A DNA stretch of 64,000 nt. Origin: Amycolatopsis coloradensis. GTDB taxonomy: Bacteria > Actinomycetota > Actinomycetes > Mycobacteriales > Pseudonocardiaceae. The stretch covers positions 1 to 64,000 of the forward strand of contig NZ_MQUQ01000025.1 of assembly GCF_001953865.1 (NCBI RefSeq). Reading direction: 5' to 3'. Under the pieces are notes generated by a model, which searched no databases, was not told where the DNA came from, and saw nothing but the letters and a program-made list of their open reading frames with translations. Shown here one piece after another: positions 35,767-45,478 of this stretch. The position numbers were made by a program, and so were the translations under genes. The stretch's first letter is position 1. Each line of letters starts with the position of its first letter.

Positions 35767-36780
35767 TCAGGCGAGGCGTGACATGCGGTTCAGGGTCCGG
35801 GTGTAGTCGGCAAGGAGGGCCGTCGTGCGGGTGGCGAGGCCGCGGGCCGCGGCCTCGGGATCTTCCCGGCCGGCGGCCACGATGATGCGCACCGCCGACC
35901 AGTGGTGCGCGATCCGGTCGACCTCCCGTGCCAGTTCGGCCAGTGCCGGTTCCGCGAAGCGGCGGGCGGCGGCGGCCAGGTGGTCGCCGTGCAGGCCGGA
36001 CACCGCGAGTGCGGTGCCTCCCACCACGAACACCTCGTCGATCACCGCCGGGTCACCGTCGGCGAGCCGGGAGGCGGCGTCGGTCAAGAACCGGCGCAGG
36101 CCGGGAAGTCCGTGGTACTCCCGGCCGCCGTCGCCGTCCCCGGTGTACCCGGCCACGTTCGCGGTGAGCACCGCGCTCAGCCGGTCACGGTCCAGTTTGG
36201 GCAGCGGGTGCTCCACGCCGACCTCCAGCCACCGGTTGCCGATGGGACGCGCGGTGAAGAACATGTCGCGGTCGTGGACGACGGGGTTCGCCGAGTCGCG
36301 GGCGGCGGTCAGCTCCGGAATCGTGATCTCGCCTCGGAACCGCGGCGGCACCGAGTCGATCACCAGCGCCACACCGCGTTCGTCGTCGAAGCCGTACACC
36401 ACCAGAAGATGGTTGGTGTGCACGTCCCGATAGGCGGGCCGGAACGGCAGATGGTAGTTGTCCGCGGCGACGGCCACCGGCAGGCCCGCCGCCACCGCGG
36501 CCCTGACCTCCTGCCAGCCCTGCTCGGCGTCGGCGGGCTCGTGCCAGGTCGAGGTGATCGGGTGGTGCGGCGCGATGCTGGCGAACAACGAGCCGCGCAG
36601 GCAAGGAAAGTAGTACTCCTCGCGGCGGACGTCCCCGGCCCGGTAGCCGAAGCCCCAGCCCGCGCCGAGCACGTCGATCGGGTCGGCCCCGTGGAAGCCC
36701 AGCAGCACCCCCGCGGTGGTCTGCAGGCAGTGGCCGAGATCGTGGCGCCAATGCTCGATCCCCGGCAGTTCGACCCTCAT
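35767..36780 (-). CDS. BtrH-like acyltransferase
   Basis: 337 residues. The N-terminal region has the BtrH_N pattern (LGHCLQTTAGVLLGFHGADP with an early cysteine; VAVAADNYHLPFRPAY; HTNHLLVVYGFDD). The C-terminal half is helical. In butirosin biosynthesis BtrH moves an amino-acyl side chain from a carrier protein to an aminoglycoside. By analogy this protein may take an acyl group from a carrier here; LysW or an NRPS carrier are both possible. Its ATG overlaps the stop of the preceding gene (ATGA). It closes the 14-kb operon. Confidence 0.8.
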   Translation of the reverse strand: MRVELPGIEHWRHDLGHCLQTTAGVLLGFHGADPIDVLGAGWGFGYRAGDVRREEYYFPCLRGSLFASIAPHHPITSTWHEPADAEQGWQEVRAAVAAGLPVAVAADNYHLPFRPAYRDVHTNHLLVVYGFDDERGVALVIDSVPPRFRGEITIPELTAARDSANPVVHDRDMFFTARPIGNRWLEVGVEHPLPKLDRDRLSAVLTANVAGYTGDGDGGREYHGLPGLRRFLTDAASRLADGDPAVIDEVFVVGGTALAVSGLHGDHLAAAARRFAEPALAELAREVDRIAHHWSAVRIIVAAGREDPEAAARGLATRTTALLADYTRTLNRMSRLA

Positions 36781-37355
36781 ACCGCCACCCTTTCCCCCGC
36801 CTGCAAGGTGATCGCGAACAGGTGCAGCGCCGGATTGTCCGGCAGTTCCAGCGCCACGACGCCGTCCGGCACCGTCAGCGGGACCCGGTGCGCCCAGATC
36901 GCCGGGGCGGTGGTCCGCTGAACGTGCCGCGGGTAGTGCATCGCCGCACACCGGTAGGCGAGCAGTTCGCCGAACCGCGGCTCGGTCTCCGGCCAGAAGT
37001 CGGACATCCGCAGCCACTGCGCCCGCACGGCGCCGTCGGCGTACCGCAGCAGCAGCGGGTCCTCGGTGCGGCGCTCGGCGGCGCCGAGCACGTGCACCCA
37101 GTCCCACCGCCCCTCGGGCACCGCGATCCGCTGGCCGCGGCAACGGACGTTGTCCCGCCCGTCCGGGGCGCGCTCGGGGAACCGGAACGACACCCCGCCG
37201 ACGACGGAGGTGGCGCCCGGCGCAGGCAGATCCGCCGCGGGAAAGCTGTTGCCCCAGATGTTGAACCCGGCGGCGGCGAGGTCGTCGACGGCGCTCAGAC
37301 CGGTGTTGTTGACGTGCTCCAGCAGCGAAAGGCTCCGCATCCCGGCGTCCGGCAT
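36777..37355 (-). CDS. Unknown beta-sandwich-like protein, paralogue of the next gene
   Basis: 192 residues from the ATG at 37355, coupled to the upstream stop (TGATG). Not assigned to a function. It has VVGGVSFRFPERAPDGRDNVRC, then GQRIAVPEGRWDWVHVLGAAERRTEDP and LLLRYADG, a pattern seen in jelly-roll domains attached to some glycoside hydrolases. The motif P-x-G-R-x-D-W-V-x-x-L recurs in the neighbouring 114-residue protein, so the two are diverged paralogues or two halves of one sandwich. The conserved place between LysX-like and BtrH-like genes suggests a role in that branch. Confidence 0.65.
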   Translation of the reverse strand: MPDAGMRSLSLLEHVNNTGLSAVDDLAAAGFNIWGNSFPAADLPAPGATSVVGGVSFRFPERAPDGRDNVRCRGQRIAVPEGRWDWVHVLGAAERRTEDPLLLRYADGAVRAQWLRMSDFWPETEPRFGELLAYRCAAMHYPRHVQRTTAPAIWAHRVPLTVPDGVVALELPDNPALHLFAITLQAGERVAV

Positions 37356-37699
37356 CACGCGACCCCCTCGGCCCGTCGAACGTCCACAGAGGACTCCAGC
37401 AGGGCGAACGCGACCACGCGGGCATCGGCCAGCGCAGGCAGCGCGAGCGCGGTCAAGTCGTCACGCCTGGCGGCCCCGACCCTGGCGAGCACGGCCCCCG
37501 GCGCGTGGGCGGGCTCCCCCGGCAACGGCCGCAGGAACTCGGGGTCCACGCCGCCGCGGTAGTGCAGCCAGACGGTTTCCTCCCATCCGGTTCGAGGAAC
37601 ACCCGTCAGCATCAGGTACACCCAGTCGTACCGGCCGGGCGGGATCTCCCAGTGCTGCCCGGCGAGCGGCAGGTCGCAGTCGGTGAATCCCATGCGCAT
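37355..37699 (-). CDS. Small unknown protein, paralogue of the preceding entry
   Basis: 114 residues, beginning MRMGFTDCDLPLAGQHWEIPP. It shares PPGRYDWVYLMLTGVPRTGWEETVWLHYRGG with the 192-residue neighbour but lacks that protein's N-terminal region. The ATG lies just after the stop of the LysX-like gene. No catalytic motif or membrane segment is evident. It may form a complex with the neighbouring protein; this is inference from shared sequence and tight coupling. Confidence 0.6.
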   Translation of the reverse strand: MRMGFTDCDLPLAGQHWEIPPGRYDWVYLMLTGVPRTGWEETVWLHYRGGVDPEFLRPLPGEPAHAPGAVLARVGAARRDDLTALALPALADARVVAFALLESSVDVRRAEGVA

Positions 37700-37700
37700 C

Positions 37701-38564
37701 TCAGCCGGCGCTCAACGCCGAGGGGAGCCTGCGCAGCACGTAGTCCGCGTAGGCGCCGACCAGGTCGGTGTCGAGCACCTCGACCGCGCCGTGGAACTCC
37801 GGGGTGTGGTTGACCTCGTTGACGTAGAACCGGCCGTCACGATCTTCGAGCACGTCGATGCCGAACACCCCTTCGCCGATCACGTCGGCGACCGCCACCA
37901 GCAGCTTCACCAGCTCGTCGCTCGGGTCGCAGCGCTCCGCCCGTCCGGTACGCGCGGTGTTCGTGCGCCATTCGTCGGACACCTTGTAGATGACGCCGAC
38001 CACCTCACCGCCCATCACGTACGCCTTGATGTCGCGGCCCGGCTTGTCGATGTACTCCTGCGCGTAGACCACCTGATACTGCGGGCTCGCCAGCGCGGCG
38101 CGGTGCTCCATGAGGGTTTCCGCGGCTTCCCGGTCCTTCGGCCGCGACGCGAGCCGTCCCCACGAGCCGATGACCGGCTTGATCACCATCGGGAAGCCGA
38201 ACTCGGCCAGGCCGTCGACGGCGTGCTCCGGCGACAGGCTCACCATCGCCCGCGGCACCGGCAGCCGCGCGTCCTGCAACGCGAGCGCGGTGAGCAGTTT
38301 GTCCCCGCACAGCGAGATGATGTCGTAGCTGTTGACCACCGTCAGCCCGGCGTGTTCGAGCAGTCTGGTGCCGTAGACGTTGCGAGTGTGCGAGATCTCC
38401 CGGCTCAACGCCCCGGCGTAGGGCAGCTCGCGCCCGTCGAGCCGGAACGGCTGACGGCGGGAGTCGATCACTTCGACGACGGCGCCACGCTTTTCGAGTG
38501 CCGAGAGGATGAGTTTCTCTTCGAGGCGGATACGGGAAGCCAGTACGGCAAGGGGAGTGGGCAT
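37701..38564 (-). CDS. lysX: LysX-type ATP-grasp ligase
   Basis: 287 residues, a normal LysX length. The ATP-grasp features are IKPVIGSWGRLAS (128-140), VYAQEYIDKPGRDIKAYV, a TNTARTG loop and NEVNHTPEFHGAVE near the C-terminus. The GSWGR and NEVNHT blocks are characteristic of LysX/ArgX enzymes that ligate the alpha-amino group of glutamate or 2-aminoadipate to the LysW C-terminal glutamate. A lysW gene is 2.3 kb downstream, so the pair is functional on paper. The amino acid attached is not readable. ATG follows GGAG. Confidence 0.9.
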   Translation of the reverse strand: MPTPLAVLASRIRLEEKLILSALEKRGAVVEVIDSRRQPFRLDGRELPYAGALSREISHTRNVYGTRLLEHAGLTVVNSYDIISLCGDKLLTALALQDARLPVPRAMVSLSPEHAVDGLAEFGFPMVIKPVIGSWGRLASRPKDREAAETLMEHRAALASPQYQVVYAQEYIDKPGRDIKAYVMGGEVVGVIYKVSDEWRTNTARTGRAERCDPSDELVKLLVAVADVIGEGVFGIDVLEDRDGRFYVNEVNHTPEFHGAVEVLDTDLVGAYADYVLRRLPSALSAG

Positions 38565-38623
38565 CGGAGACTCCAGCGTCGGGGTGGACCCGGTACCGGA
38601 CCGGTACCGGGCCGGAAAACGGC

Positions 38624-39385
38624 TCAGGCCGGGTTGAGGTCCACGAGCAGCATGTCGCGCACGGCCCGGCCGCCGGTGCGGTCGCGTACCGAGATCGGGG
38701 ATGCCTCGTGCCAGAGGGCGGTGTCGTCGACCAGCACCGAGTCCAGTGGATCGGCAAGGGTGAACCGCACATCGGGGTGCCCGTCGCGATAGATACTGGA
38801 CTCACCGCCCGCGCTGTTCTCCTTGCGCAGCAGGTGCATCCCGACGAACGAGTGACCGTCACGGTGCCTGCCCTCCGGGGTGGGCAGCCCGCTCTCCCCG
38901 GTCCGCGCGACGATGCGGATCAGGTGCAATCCGACCGTCCATTCAGGATTGTCCCGTACCGTGGACGCGAGCGTCACGTCAGTGGACACCAGCGCGTGCA
39001 GGCAGCGGTTGGCCAGCGTCGCGGGTGGGATCGGGGCGAACGTCCGCTCGTGTTCGCGCCACATCGGGATACTGTCCTGCCGGAACGGCTGATGCGGCAG
39101 CGGGCTGAGCGACAGCCCGGCATCGGTGGACACCGCGCGCAACCTGCCGTAGCGCCGGTAGCGGTAGAAACCGCCGTCGACGAGCTGGTCGTCCTGTTTC
39201 AGTTCTTCCCAGCACGCGCGGAATTCGGCGAATTCCGCGTCGAGCACGTCGATCGGGAAGTGCGTTTCGGACAGCCGAACGAAACCGTCGGCCGCCAAGG
39301 CCGCGGTGAGATCCGCCGGGTCGGCGAAGGCAGTCCCGCGGCCCGGCGGAGCGGGCCGCTCCGGAGTGCAGACTTCCTCGGTCAT
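38624..39385 (-). CDS. 2OG-Fe dioxygenase (isoleucine-hydroxylase/IDO type)
   Basis: 253 residues. Iron motif GRHRDGHSF (His174, Asp176), GGESSIYR, distal His226 (LWHEASPI) and a late Arg in [10 protein letters not shown] fit the IDO/YqcI dioxygenases, which hydroxylate free L-isoleucine, leucine, methionine or related amino acids. The ATG overlaps the stop of the C-A-T synthetase gene (ATGA), suggesting it supplies that or a nearby A domain with a hydroxylated amino acid (inference). Confidence 0.9.
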   Translation of the reverse strand: MTEEVCTPERPAPPGRGTAFADPADLTAALAADGFVRLSETHFPIDVLDAEFAEFRACWEELKQDDQLVDGGFYRYRRYGRLRAVSTDAGLSLSPLPHQPFRQDSIPMWREHERTFAPIPPATLANRCLHALVSTDVTLASTVRDNPEWTVGLHLIRIVARTGESGLPTPEGRHRDGHSFVGMHLLRKENSAGGESSIYRDGHPDVRFTLADPLDSVLVDDTALWHEASPISVRDRTGGRAVRDMLLVDLNPA

Positions 39386-42300
39386 CGATCCGCTCCCCTT
39401 TCCTGGTTCGTGCGCCCTTCCGCACGACCGGCGAGCACCGCCGAGGCGAGCTCCTCGACACTGTGCTTTCCCAATATGACGGGGATCGGCAGTTCGACCC
39501 CGACGTGGCGCGCCCGCTGGAACACGGTCATCGCCCGCAGCGAATCACCGCCGAGCGCGTAGAAATCGTCCTGGACCCCGACTTCCGCGACACCGAGAAC
39601 CTCCGACCACAGACGCGCGAGCAGCGACTCGGTCGGTGTCCGTGGCGCCACGGCCGCACGCTCGGTCCGGCCGAACTCCGGCTCCGGCAGCGCCGCCCGG
39701 TCGACCTTCCCGTTGACCGAGTTCGGCAGTGACTCCATGGCCATGAACACCGCCGGGACCATGGCCGGGGTCAGCCGGTCCGCCAGCAGGACCCGCAGCC
39801 GATCGGCCGGTGGCACCTCGCCGTCGCGGCCCACGAGATAGGCCACGAGCTGGACCGCGCCCGTCGGATCGGGACGGGCGACGACCACGGCGTCGGCGAC
39901 ACCCTCGCAGTCGCGCAGTGCCGCCTCGACCTCACCCGGCTCGACCCGCTGGCCGCGCACCTTGAGCTGGAAGTCGGCGCGGCCACGGAACTCGAGCAGG
40001 CCGCCGTCGATCCACCGCGCCCGGTCACCGGTCCGGTACAACCGCGAACCCTTGTCGCCGAAGGGATCCGGGACGAATCGCGCCGCGGTGAGCCCGGGCC
40101 TGCCCACGTAGCCCAGCCCCACCTGACTGCCGCCGAGGTAGAGCTCCCCCACCACCCCGGGCGGGACCGGGGACAGCCACCGGTCGAGGACGTACGCCGT
40201 GGCTCCCGGCGTCGGACCGCCGATCGGCACCCGTGCGCCCAGCGGCCCGGTGACCTCGTGCGCGGTCACGTCCACGGCGACCTCGGCGGGCCCGTAGGCG
40301 TTGACGAGCCTGACACCGGGTAGCGCGCGGTGGAAGTCGGCGGCCAGGCTCGGCGTCAGCTCCTCGCCACTGGCCGTCACCACGCGCAGCGCCGGATGCG
40401 GGCCGAAATCCTGGTCGAGGAAGACTCGCAGCATCAACGGCACGAAATGGCAGTTGGTCACCTCGTGGCGATCGAGCACTTCGTGCAGGTAGCCAGGGTC
40501 GCGGTGGCCACCGGGTTTCGCCAGCACCAGCCGCGATCCGGCCAGCAGCGGCAACACCAGCTCCGGCACCGACACGTCGAATCCGAGCGGCGTCTTGGCC
40601 AGCGCGACGTCGTGCTCGGTGAGCTTCAGCCGCTCTTCGAAGGCGCGCAACCGGTTCACCAGACCGCCGTGGGTGTTCACCGCCCCCTTCGGGACGCCTG
40701 TCGAACCCGAGGTGAACAGGATGTACGCCGGGTCGCCGCCGCCGAGCACGGTGCCCGGCCTGGCGACAGGCTCCGCGGCGACCTTCTCGGCCGTCGCCGG
40801 ATCGTCCAGGCAGATCGCGTTCACCGCACCGGGCAGCCGGTCGCGCAAAGCCAGCGAGGTCAGCACCACCGACGGCTCGGCCTCGGCGATCATCACCGCG
40901 AGCCTGCCCGGCGGGGCGCCGGGATCCAGCGGGAGATAGACCCCGCCCGCTTTCCACGCTCCCCACAGGGCCACTTGCAGGTCCAGACCGCGATCCAGGC
41001 AGAGCCCGACCTTGGCGCCGCGTTCGACGCCGTTGCGCCGCAGCCACCACGCCAGCCGGTTGGCCCGTTCGTCGAGTTCCGTGAACGACAGCGCGTCGCC
41101 TTCGTCGGCCACGACCGCGACCCGGTCACCCCAGCGGTCCACCGCCGCGGTGAACCAGTCGACGGTCGAGCCGAACCCGTGCCAGGGCTCGCCGCCGGAA
41201 GCCCAGTCCAGCACCAGCGCCGACTCGGGTGACGGCATCACCGGCAGTCTCCACACCGGACTGTCCAGATCGGACACCGCACCCCGCAGCACCTCGGTCA
41301 GCCCGGTCACCAGGCCGGTCGCGGTGGTCCGGTCGAACAGCTCGGCGTCGAAGTCCAGGATCACGCTCAGGCCGCCGTCCGGGGCAGGCGCGATGTCCAG
41401 GCCGAGATCGAACCGGGCGCCGCGGGGGGCGGGCAGCCGTTCCACGGTGACACCGGGCAGCCGTAACGGCTCGCCGGGGGTGTTGTCCAACGCCAGCATG
41501 GTCCGCACCAGCGGCGGCCGGGGGCCCTGGTGGTCCGGGTCGGCCTCCTGGCTGATCCGCTCGAACGGCACGTCCTGGTGCGCGTACGCCGCCAGGCACA
41601 CTTCCCGCACCCGCACCAGGAGCTGCCGGAAACTCGGGTCGCCGGTGAGATCCACCCGCAACGGCAGCGTGTTCACGAAGAAGCCGACCACGCGGTCGAG
41701 TTCGGTGCTGCCGCGCCCGGCGACCGGCGTGCCGACGACGATGTCGTCCTGTCCGGACCAGCGGTGCAGTACCACCGCCCAGGCCGCCGTCAGCGTCATG
41801 AACAACGTCGCGCGCTCGGCTTCGGCCACGGTGGCCCACCGCTCGACCAGCCCGGCGTCGAGGTCGACGGACACGCTGTCACCGAGGTAGCGGGAGCGCG
41901 CCGGACGAGGGTGGTCGGTGGGGAGTTCCAGTGGCTTGGCCCCGGCGAGTGTCCGGCGCCAGTGGGCGAGCTGCCCTGCGAGCACCTCCCCTTCGAGGAA
42001 ACCCCGTTGCCACACCGCGAAATCCGCGTACTGCAGGTCCAGCTCCGGCAGCTCGGGGGCACGGCCTTCGAGCAGCGCCGCGTAGACCACGCCGAGTTCG
42101 GCGACCAGTACGCCCAGCGACCAGCCGTCGACCACCACGTGGTGCACGCACAGCAGCAGCACGCATTCGCCGGGCTCACCGTCGAGCACCCGCAGCAACG
42201 CGGAACGCAGCAAGGGCGGCGCGGCGAGGTCGAACTCGGGCCCGGTCACCGCGCTCATCGCCGCGTCCAGCCCGTCGCGGGTCGTGTCCACCACGCTCAG

Positions 42301-42564
42301 CGGGGCCACCGCGGCGGCCAGCGCCACCTGGGTCAGCACACCGTCGGCGCCGACCTCGACACCGGTCCGCAGCACCTCGTGACGATCCACCAGGAACTGC
42401 AGCGCGGCCCGCAGGACGGGCACGTCGACCGTGCCGGTCATCCGCAACGCGCCGTTGACGTGGTAGGCCGCCCCGGACCCCATCTGGTGCAGCAGCCACA
42501 GTCGTTCCTGGCCGAAGGAGGCGGGGAAGACGAACACCTCCGCGCTCGCCTGCTGCTCAGTCAT
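39382..42564 (-). CDS. NRPS, C-A-T
   Basis: 1060 residues: condensation domain ([12 protein letters not shown] start; HHVVVDGWS ~155), adenylation domain ([11 protein letters not shown] ~625; YRTGDRARW ~845) and carrier ([13 protein letters not shown] ~1010). The specificity positions read D-V-P-H-T-S-A-V-D-K, close to the FAAL protein's A domain, with the same Pro at 239. The carrier motif GGDS, not GGHS, is the form usually followed by an epimerisation domain, but no E domain is present. The ATG overlaps the stop of the A-less synthetase by 8 nt. Confidence 0.94.
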   Translation of the reverse strand: MTEQQASAEVFVFPASFGQERLWLLHQMGSGAAYHVNGALRMTGTVDVPVLRAALQFLVDRHEVLRTGVEVGADGVLTQVALAAAVAPLSVVDTTRDGLDAAMSAVTGPEFDLAAPPLLRSALLRVLDGEPGECVLLLCVHHVVVDGWSLGVLVAELGVVYAALLEGRAPELPELDLQYADFAVWQRGFLEGEVLAGQLAHWRRTLAGAKPLELPTDHPRPARSRYLGDSVSVDLDAGLVERWATVAEAERATLFMTLTAAWAVVLHRWSGQDDIVVGTPVAGRGSTELDRVVGFFVNTLPLRVDLTGDPSFRQLLVRVREVCLAAYAHQDVPFERISQEADPDHQGPRPPLVRTMLALDNTPGEPLRLPGVTVERLPAPRGARFDLGLDIAPAPDGGLSVILDFDAELFDRTTATGLVTGLTEVLRGAVSDLDSPVWRLPVMPSPESALVLDWASGGEPWHGFGSTVDWFTAAVDRWGDRVAVVADEGDALSFTELDERANRLAWWLRRNGVERGAKVGLCLDRGLDLQVALWGAWKAGGVYLPLDPGAPPGRLAVMIAEAEPSVVLTSLALRDRLPGAVNAICLDDPATAEKVAAEPVARPGTVLGGGDPAYILFTSGSTGVPKGAVNTHGGLVNRLRAFEERLKLTEHDVALAKTPLGFDVSVPELVLPLLAGSRLVLAKPGGHRDPGYLHEVLDRHEVTNCHFVPLMLRVFLDQDFGPHPALRVVTASGEELTPSLAADFHRALPGVRLVNAYGPAEVAVDVTAHEVTGPLGARVPIGGPTPGATAYVLDRWLSPVPPGVVGELYLGGSQVGLGYVGRPGLTAARFVPDPFGDKGSRLYRTGDRARWIDGGLLEFRGRADFQLKVRGQRVEPGEVEAALRDCEGVADAVVVARPDPTGAVQLVAYLVGRDGEVPPADRLRVLLADRLTPAMVPAVFMAMESLPNSVNGKVDRAALPEPEFGRTERAAVAPRTPTESLLARLWSEVLGVAEVGVQDDFYALGGDSLRAMTVFQRARHVGVELPIPVILGKHSVEELASAVLAGRAEGRTNQERGADR

Positions 42565-44623
42565 CGGCGTTCTCGCCTTTCGTCACGTCCGGCGTGGTGG
42601 ACGCCCGGAACCGGGAGCGGTCGAGTCTCGGGATGGCCGCCACCGGCCGGGCGGGCGCCGCCGCGTCGACCAGCTCGGCCACGTTCGCGACGGTGCCCGC
42701 CTCGAAGAAGTCGGCCAGTTCCAGCTCCACCTGACAGGCCGCGCGGATCCGGTGCAGGATCCGGACGGCGAGCAGGGAGTGACCGCCGAGTTCGAAGAAG
42801 TCCTCGTGCACGTCGAACCCGGCCTCGATACCGAGTAACTCGGCCCAGATCTCCGCGACCCGGCGCTCAGCCTCGGTCCGCGGTCCGACCGCTGTCCCGG
42901 CGGCGGGTGCGACGGTGTCCGGCGAGCCGGCTGGGGCGGTTTCGGCGACGGGCTCGGGCGCGTCGACGAGTTCCACCAGCCCTTCGGCGGTCCGTCGCGC
43001 CCGATCGCCGGTCGCGTACAGCCTGGCGCCCGTACCGGACGGATCCGGCACGAACCGCGCGGCCGTCACCGCCGGTCGGCCATTGAACCCTTGTCCCGCA
43101 ACCACTCCGCTGAGGAACAGCGCACCGACGACCCCGATCGGCACCGGCGCCAGCCACCGGTCCAGCACCTGTGCTCCCGTACCGCCGGGTATGGGAGCCG
43201 TCGTCTCCGTCAGCGGCAGGTCCCACACCGGGCGGGCAGGCTCGGCGACGCCGGCTCGCGCCACCGCCAGCACCGCGGCCACCAGCCGCCGGGCCGAAGC
43301 CGCCGTCAGCACGTCCGTCGAGAACTCCGCGAAACCGGCGAGTCCCCCGTCTTCCGCCGGGGACAGCTCGATCTCGAGTTCGAACTTGGCGGTGCCGGTG
43401 TGCACCGGCAGCACGTCCATGCGCACTCCCGGCGGCTCGACCACCCGGCGCGGGGTGTTGTGGAGCACCAGCATGTGCCGCACGATCGGGGACCGGCTGA
43501 AGCCGTCCCGGTCCGGCCGGATCTCCCGCACCAGCTGTTCGAAGGGCAGGTCCTGGTTCGCGTAGGCGCCGACGCAGGTCTCCCGCACCCGGCCGAGCAA
43601 CTCCCGGAAACCCGGCGCGGGCGGCACGTCGACCCGCAACGCCAGTGTGTTGACGAAGAAGCCGACCAGGCCTTCCAGCTCCGTGCGGGTGCGCCCGGCG
43701 ATGGCCGTCCCCCACACCACGTCCCGGCGTCCCGACCACCGCGCGAGCACGATCGCCCAGGCCGTGGCCAGCACCATGTACAGCGTCGCGCCTTCGTCGT
43801 CGCCGATGCGGCGCAGGGTGGCGACCAGGTCCGCGGGGACGGTCACCGGCACTACGTCACCGGAGAACGGGCGGTCCGGGCGAGCCGCGGTGTCGGCGGG
43901 CAGCTCCAGCGGCCGCACCCCGGCGAGCCGCTCCCGCCAGTAGGCGAGCTGGCCGGTGAGCGCGCCGCTGGAGACGTGGTCCCGATGCCACGAAGCGAAA
44001 TCGACATAGCGAGTCGTCAACGGCGGCAGCGCCGCCTTCGTCCCGGCGCGCAGCGCGGCGTAGACGAGGGCGAACTCACCGGCGAGAATGCCGAGCGACC
44101 ACCCGTCCACGACGATGTGGTGCACGCACAGCACGAGATGCCAGTCGTCCGGCGCGACCTGGAACAGCATCGGCCGCAGCAGGCACGGCCCCGCCAAGTC
44201 GAACGGACGGCGGCAGGCGAGCCGGATTTCGTCCCACAGCACGTCTTCACTCACCTGGGCGAAGGGCACGTCGACCGTCACCGCCTCGGGCGGGTGCACG
44301 ATCTGCACGACCCCGCCCGTGTCGTCGACCCGCAGTCCGGTGCGCAGCGCCTCGTGCCGCTCGACGAGCACGCGGACGGACTCGCGCAGCACGGCCACGT
44401 CGAGAGCGCCCCGCATCCTGAGCGTGCCGGCGACGACGTACAGCGCGCTGTCCGGGTTGAGCTGTTCGAAGAAGTACAACCGTTCCTGCGCATGCGAAGC
44501 CGGGCTCTGCGCTTCGCCGGCCGGGCGGCGGGAAATCCGCGCGGCGGCCTTGCCGATGCCCGCTTCGTCTAGACGTCGCTGGAGTAGTCGATGCTGGTCC
44601 GCGGAGAGCGATCCGGGTGCCAT
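42557..44623 (-). CDS. NRPS, C-(deleted A)-T
   Basis: 688 residues. Intact condensation domain (HHIVVDGWS ~170) and carrier ([12 protein letters not shown] ~605). Between them, ~484-550, is only a remnant of an adenylation domain: [36 protein letters not shown] and YATGDRARR align with the A5-A7 part of the next synthetase (39382-42564), while the ATP-binding A3 motif, the binding pocket and the A10 lysine part are missing. The carrier must be loaded in trans. Best donor candidate is the A-T/P450/Cys-transferase set on the plus strand. ATG follows GGAGG. Confidence 0.92.
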   Translation of the reverse strand: MAPGSLSADQHRLLQRRLDEAGIGKAAARISRRPAGEAQSPASHAQERLYFFEQLNPDSALYVVAGTLRMRGALDVAVLRESVRVLVERHEALRTGLRVDDTGGVVQIVHPPEAVTVDVPFAQVSEDVLWDEIRLACRRPFDLAGPCLLRPMLFQVAPDDWHLVLCVHHIVVDGWSLGILAGEFALVYAALRAGTKAALPPLTTRYVDFASWHRDHVSSGALTGQLAYWRERLAGVRPLELPADTAARPDRPFSGDVVPVTVPADLVATLRRIGDDEGATLYMVLATAWAIVLARWSGRRDVVWGTAIAGRTRTELEGLVGFFVNTLALRVDVPPAPGFRELLGRVRETCVGAYANQDLPFEQLVREIRPDRDGFSRSPIVRHMLVLHNTPRRVVEPPGVRMDVLPVHTGTAKFELEIELSPAEDGGLAGFAEFSTDVLTAASARRLVAAVLAVARAGVAEPARPVWDLPLTETTAPIPGGTGAQVLDRWLAPVPIGVVGALFLSGVVAGQGFNGRPAVTAARFVPDPSGTGARLYATGDRARRTAEGLVELVDAPEPVAETAPAGSPDTVAPAAGTAVGPRTEAERRVAEIWAELLGIEAGFDVHEDFFELGGHSLLAVRILHRIRAACQVELELADFFEAGTVANVAELVDAAAPARPVAAIPRLDRSRFRASTTPDVTKGENADD

Positions 44624-45387
44624 GGTGCCGAAACCTCCTTCGTGAGGCCGGTACAGTCGAGGATGTCCCGCCGCAGTCGCGTGAGCATCGGGGTCGCGTT
44701 GTCCCGCGGGAAGAAATGCCCGCCGGGGAACGTGCTGATCCGCGTGGTGCCTTCGACCTCCGCCAGCCAGCCGGCGGCTTCCTCCTCACCGGCCAGCGGG
44801 TCGTCGGCGCCGAGGTATACCCGCAGGTCGCAGCGGAGCGCCGGCAGCGGTTGCGGCCGGAAGTCGTTCACCACCATCAGATCCGCGCGCAGGATGGGGA
44901 GGATGTACTCCAGGAACAGCGGATCCGGCGGGGCGTCCGCCGGCAGGCCTTCGGCGCGGGTGATCAGCTGGAGCAGGCCCTCGTCGGAGGTGTCGCTGCG
45001 CCAATTCGGCGCGTGCAGGCTCGCCGGAGCCGCGGCGGCCGCCACCACGAGTCCCTCGGGCAGCCACCCCCTGGTGGCGCGGAGAGTCCGGCAAAGCTCC
45101 CAGGCGACGACGGCGCCCATGCTGTGCCCGAAGACGACCAGCGGCAGCTCGTCGAGCCCGTCCAGTTCCGGCAGCACGCCATCGATGAGTTCCGCCATGT
45201 CGGCGATCGGCCGTTCCATGCCACGATCACCGCGGCCGGGCAGTTCCACCGCCACGACGTCGATCTCGGCGCCGAGCGGCTCACCCCAGTTCTGGTAGAT
45301 CCTGGCCGACCCGCCACCGGGTGGCAGGCACAGCAACCTCGCCCTTGCCCGCCCGGATCGGGAGAAACGCCGCAGCCACTCAGTCAC
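44569..45387 (-). CDS. Type II thioesterase
   Basis: 272 residues with the full pattern: LLCLPPGGGSARIYQNW, VELPGRGDRGME, FGHSMGAVVAWE (Ser nucleophile), LGADDPLAG, GGHFF. The family frees stalled or misloaded carriers. It overlaps the start of the A-less synthetase by 55 nt, so translation is linked. The C-terminal ~30 residues past the fold ([11 protein letters not shown]...) have no counterpart and exist only because of this overlap. No clear ribosome site precedes its GTG. Confidence 0.9.
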   Translation of the reverse strand: MTEWLRRFSRSGRARARLLCLPPGGGSARIYQNWGEPLGAEIDVVAVELPGRGDRGMERPIADMAELIDGVLPELDGLDELPLVVFGHSMGAVVAWELCRTLRATRGWLPEGLVVAAAAAPASLHAPNWRSDTSDEGLLQLITRAEGLPADAPPDPLFLEYILPILRADLMVVNDFRPQPLPALRCDLRVYLGADDPLAGEEEAAGWLAEVEGTTRISTFPGGHFFPRDNATPMLTRLRRDILDCTGLTKEVSAPWHPDRSPRTSIDYSSDV

Positions 45388-45478
45388 GCGATCAGATTCG
45401 CCGGATCGCGTGACGGGAACAAGTCAGTGAGTGTCCCGACAACCCCGGATCGGCAGGCACTTCCGGCCGCGGCGGCGG

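Noticed and set aside
39382-42564. Epimerisation domain expected from the GGDS carrier motif
   Set aside because: The protein ends ~40 residues after the carrier and no E domain is found in this or neighbouring proteins.
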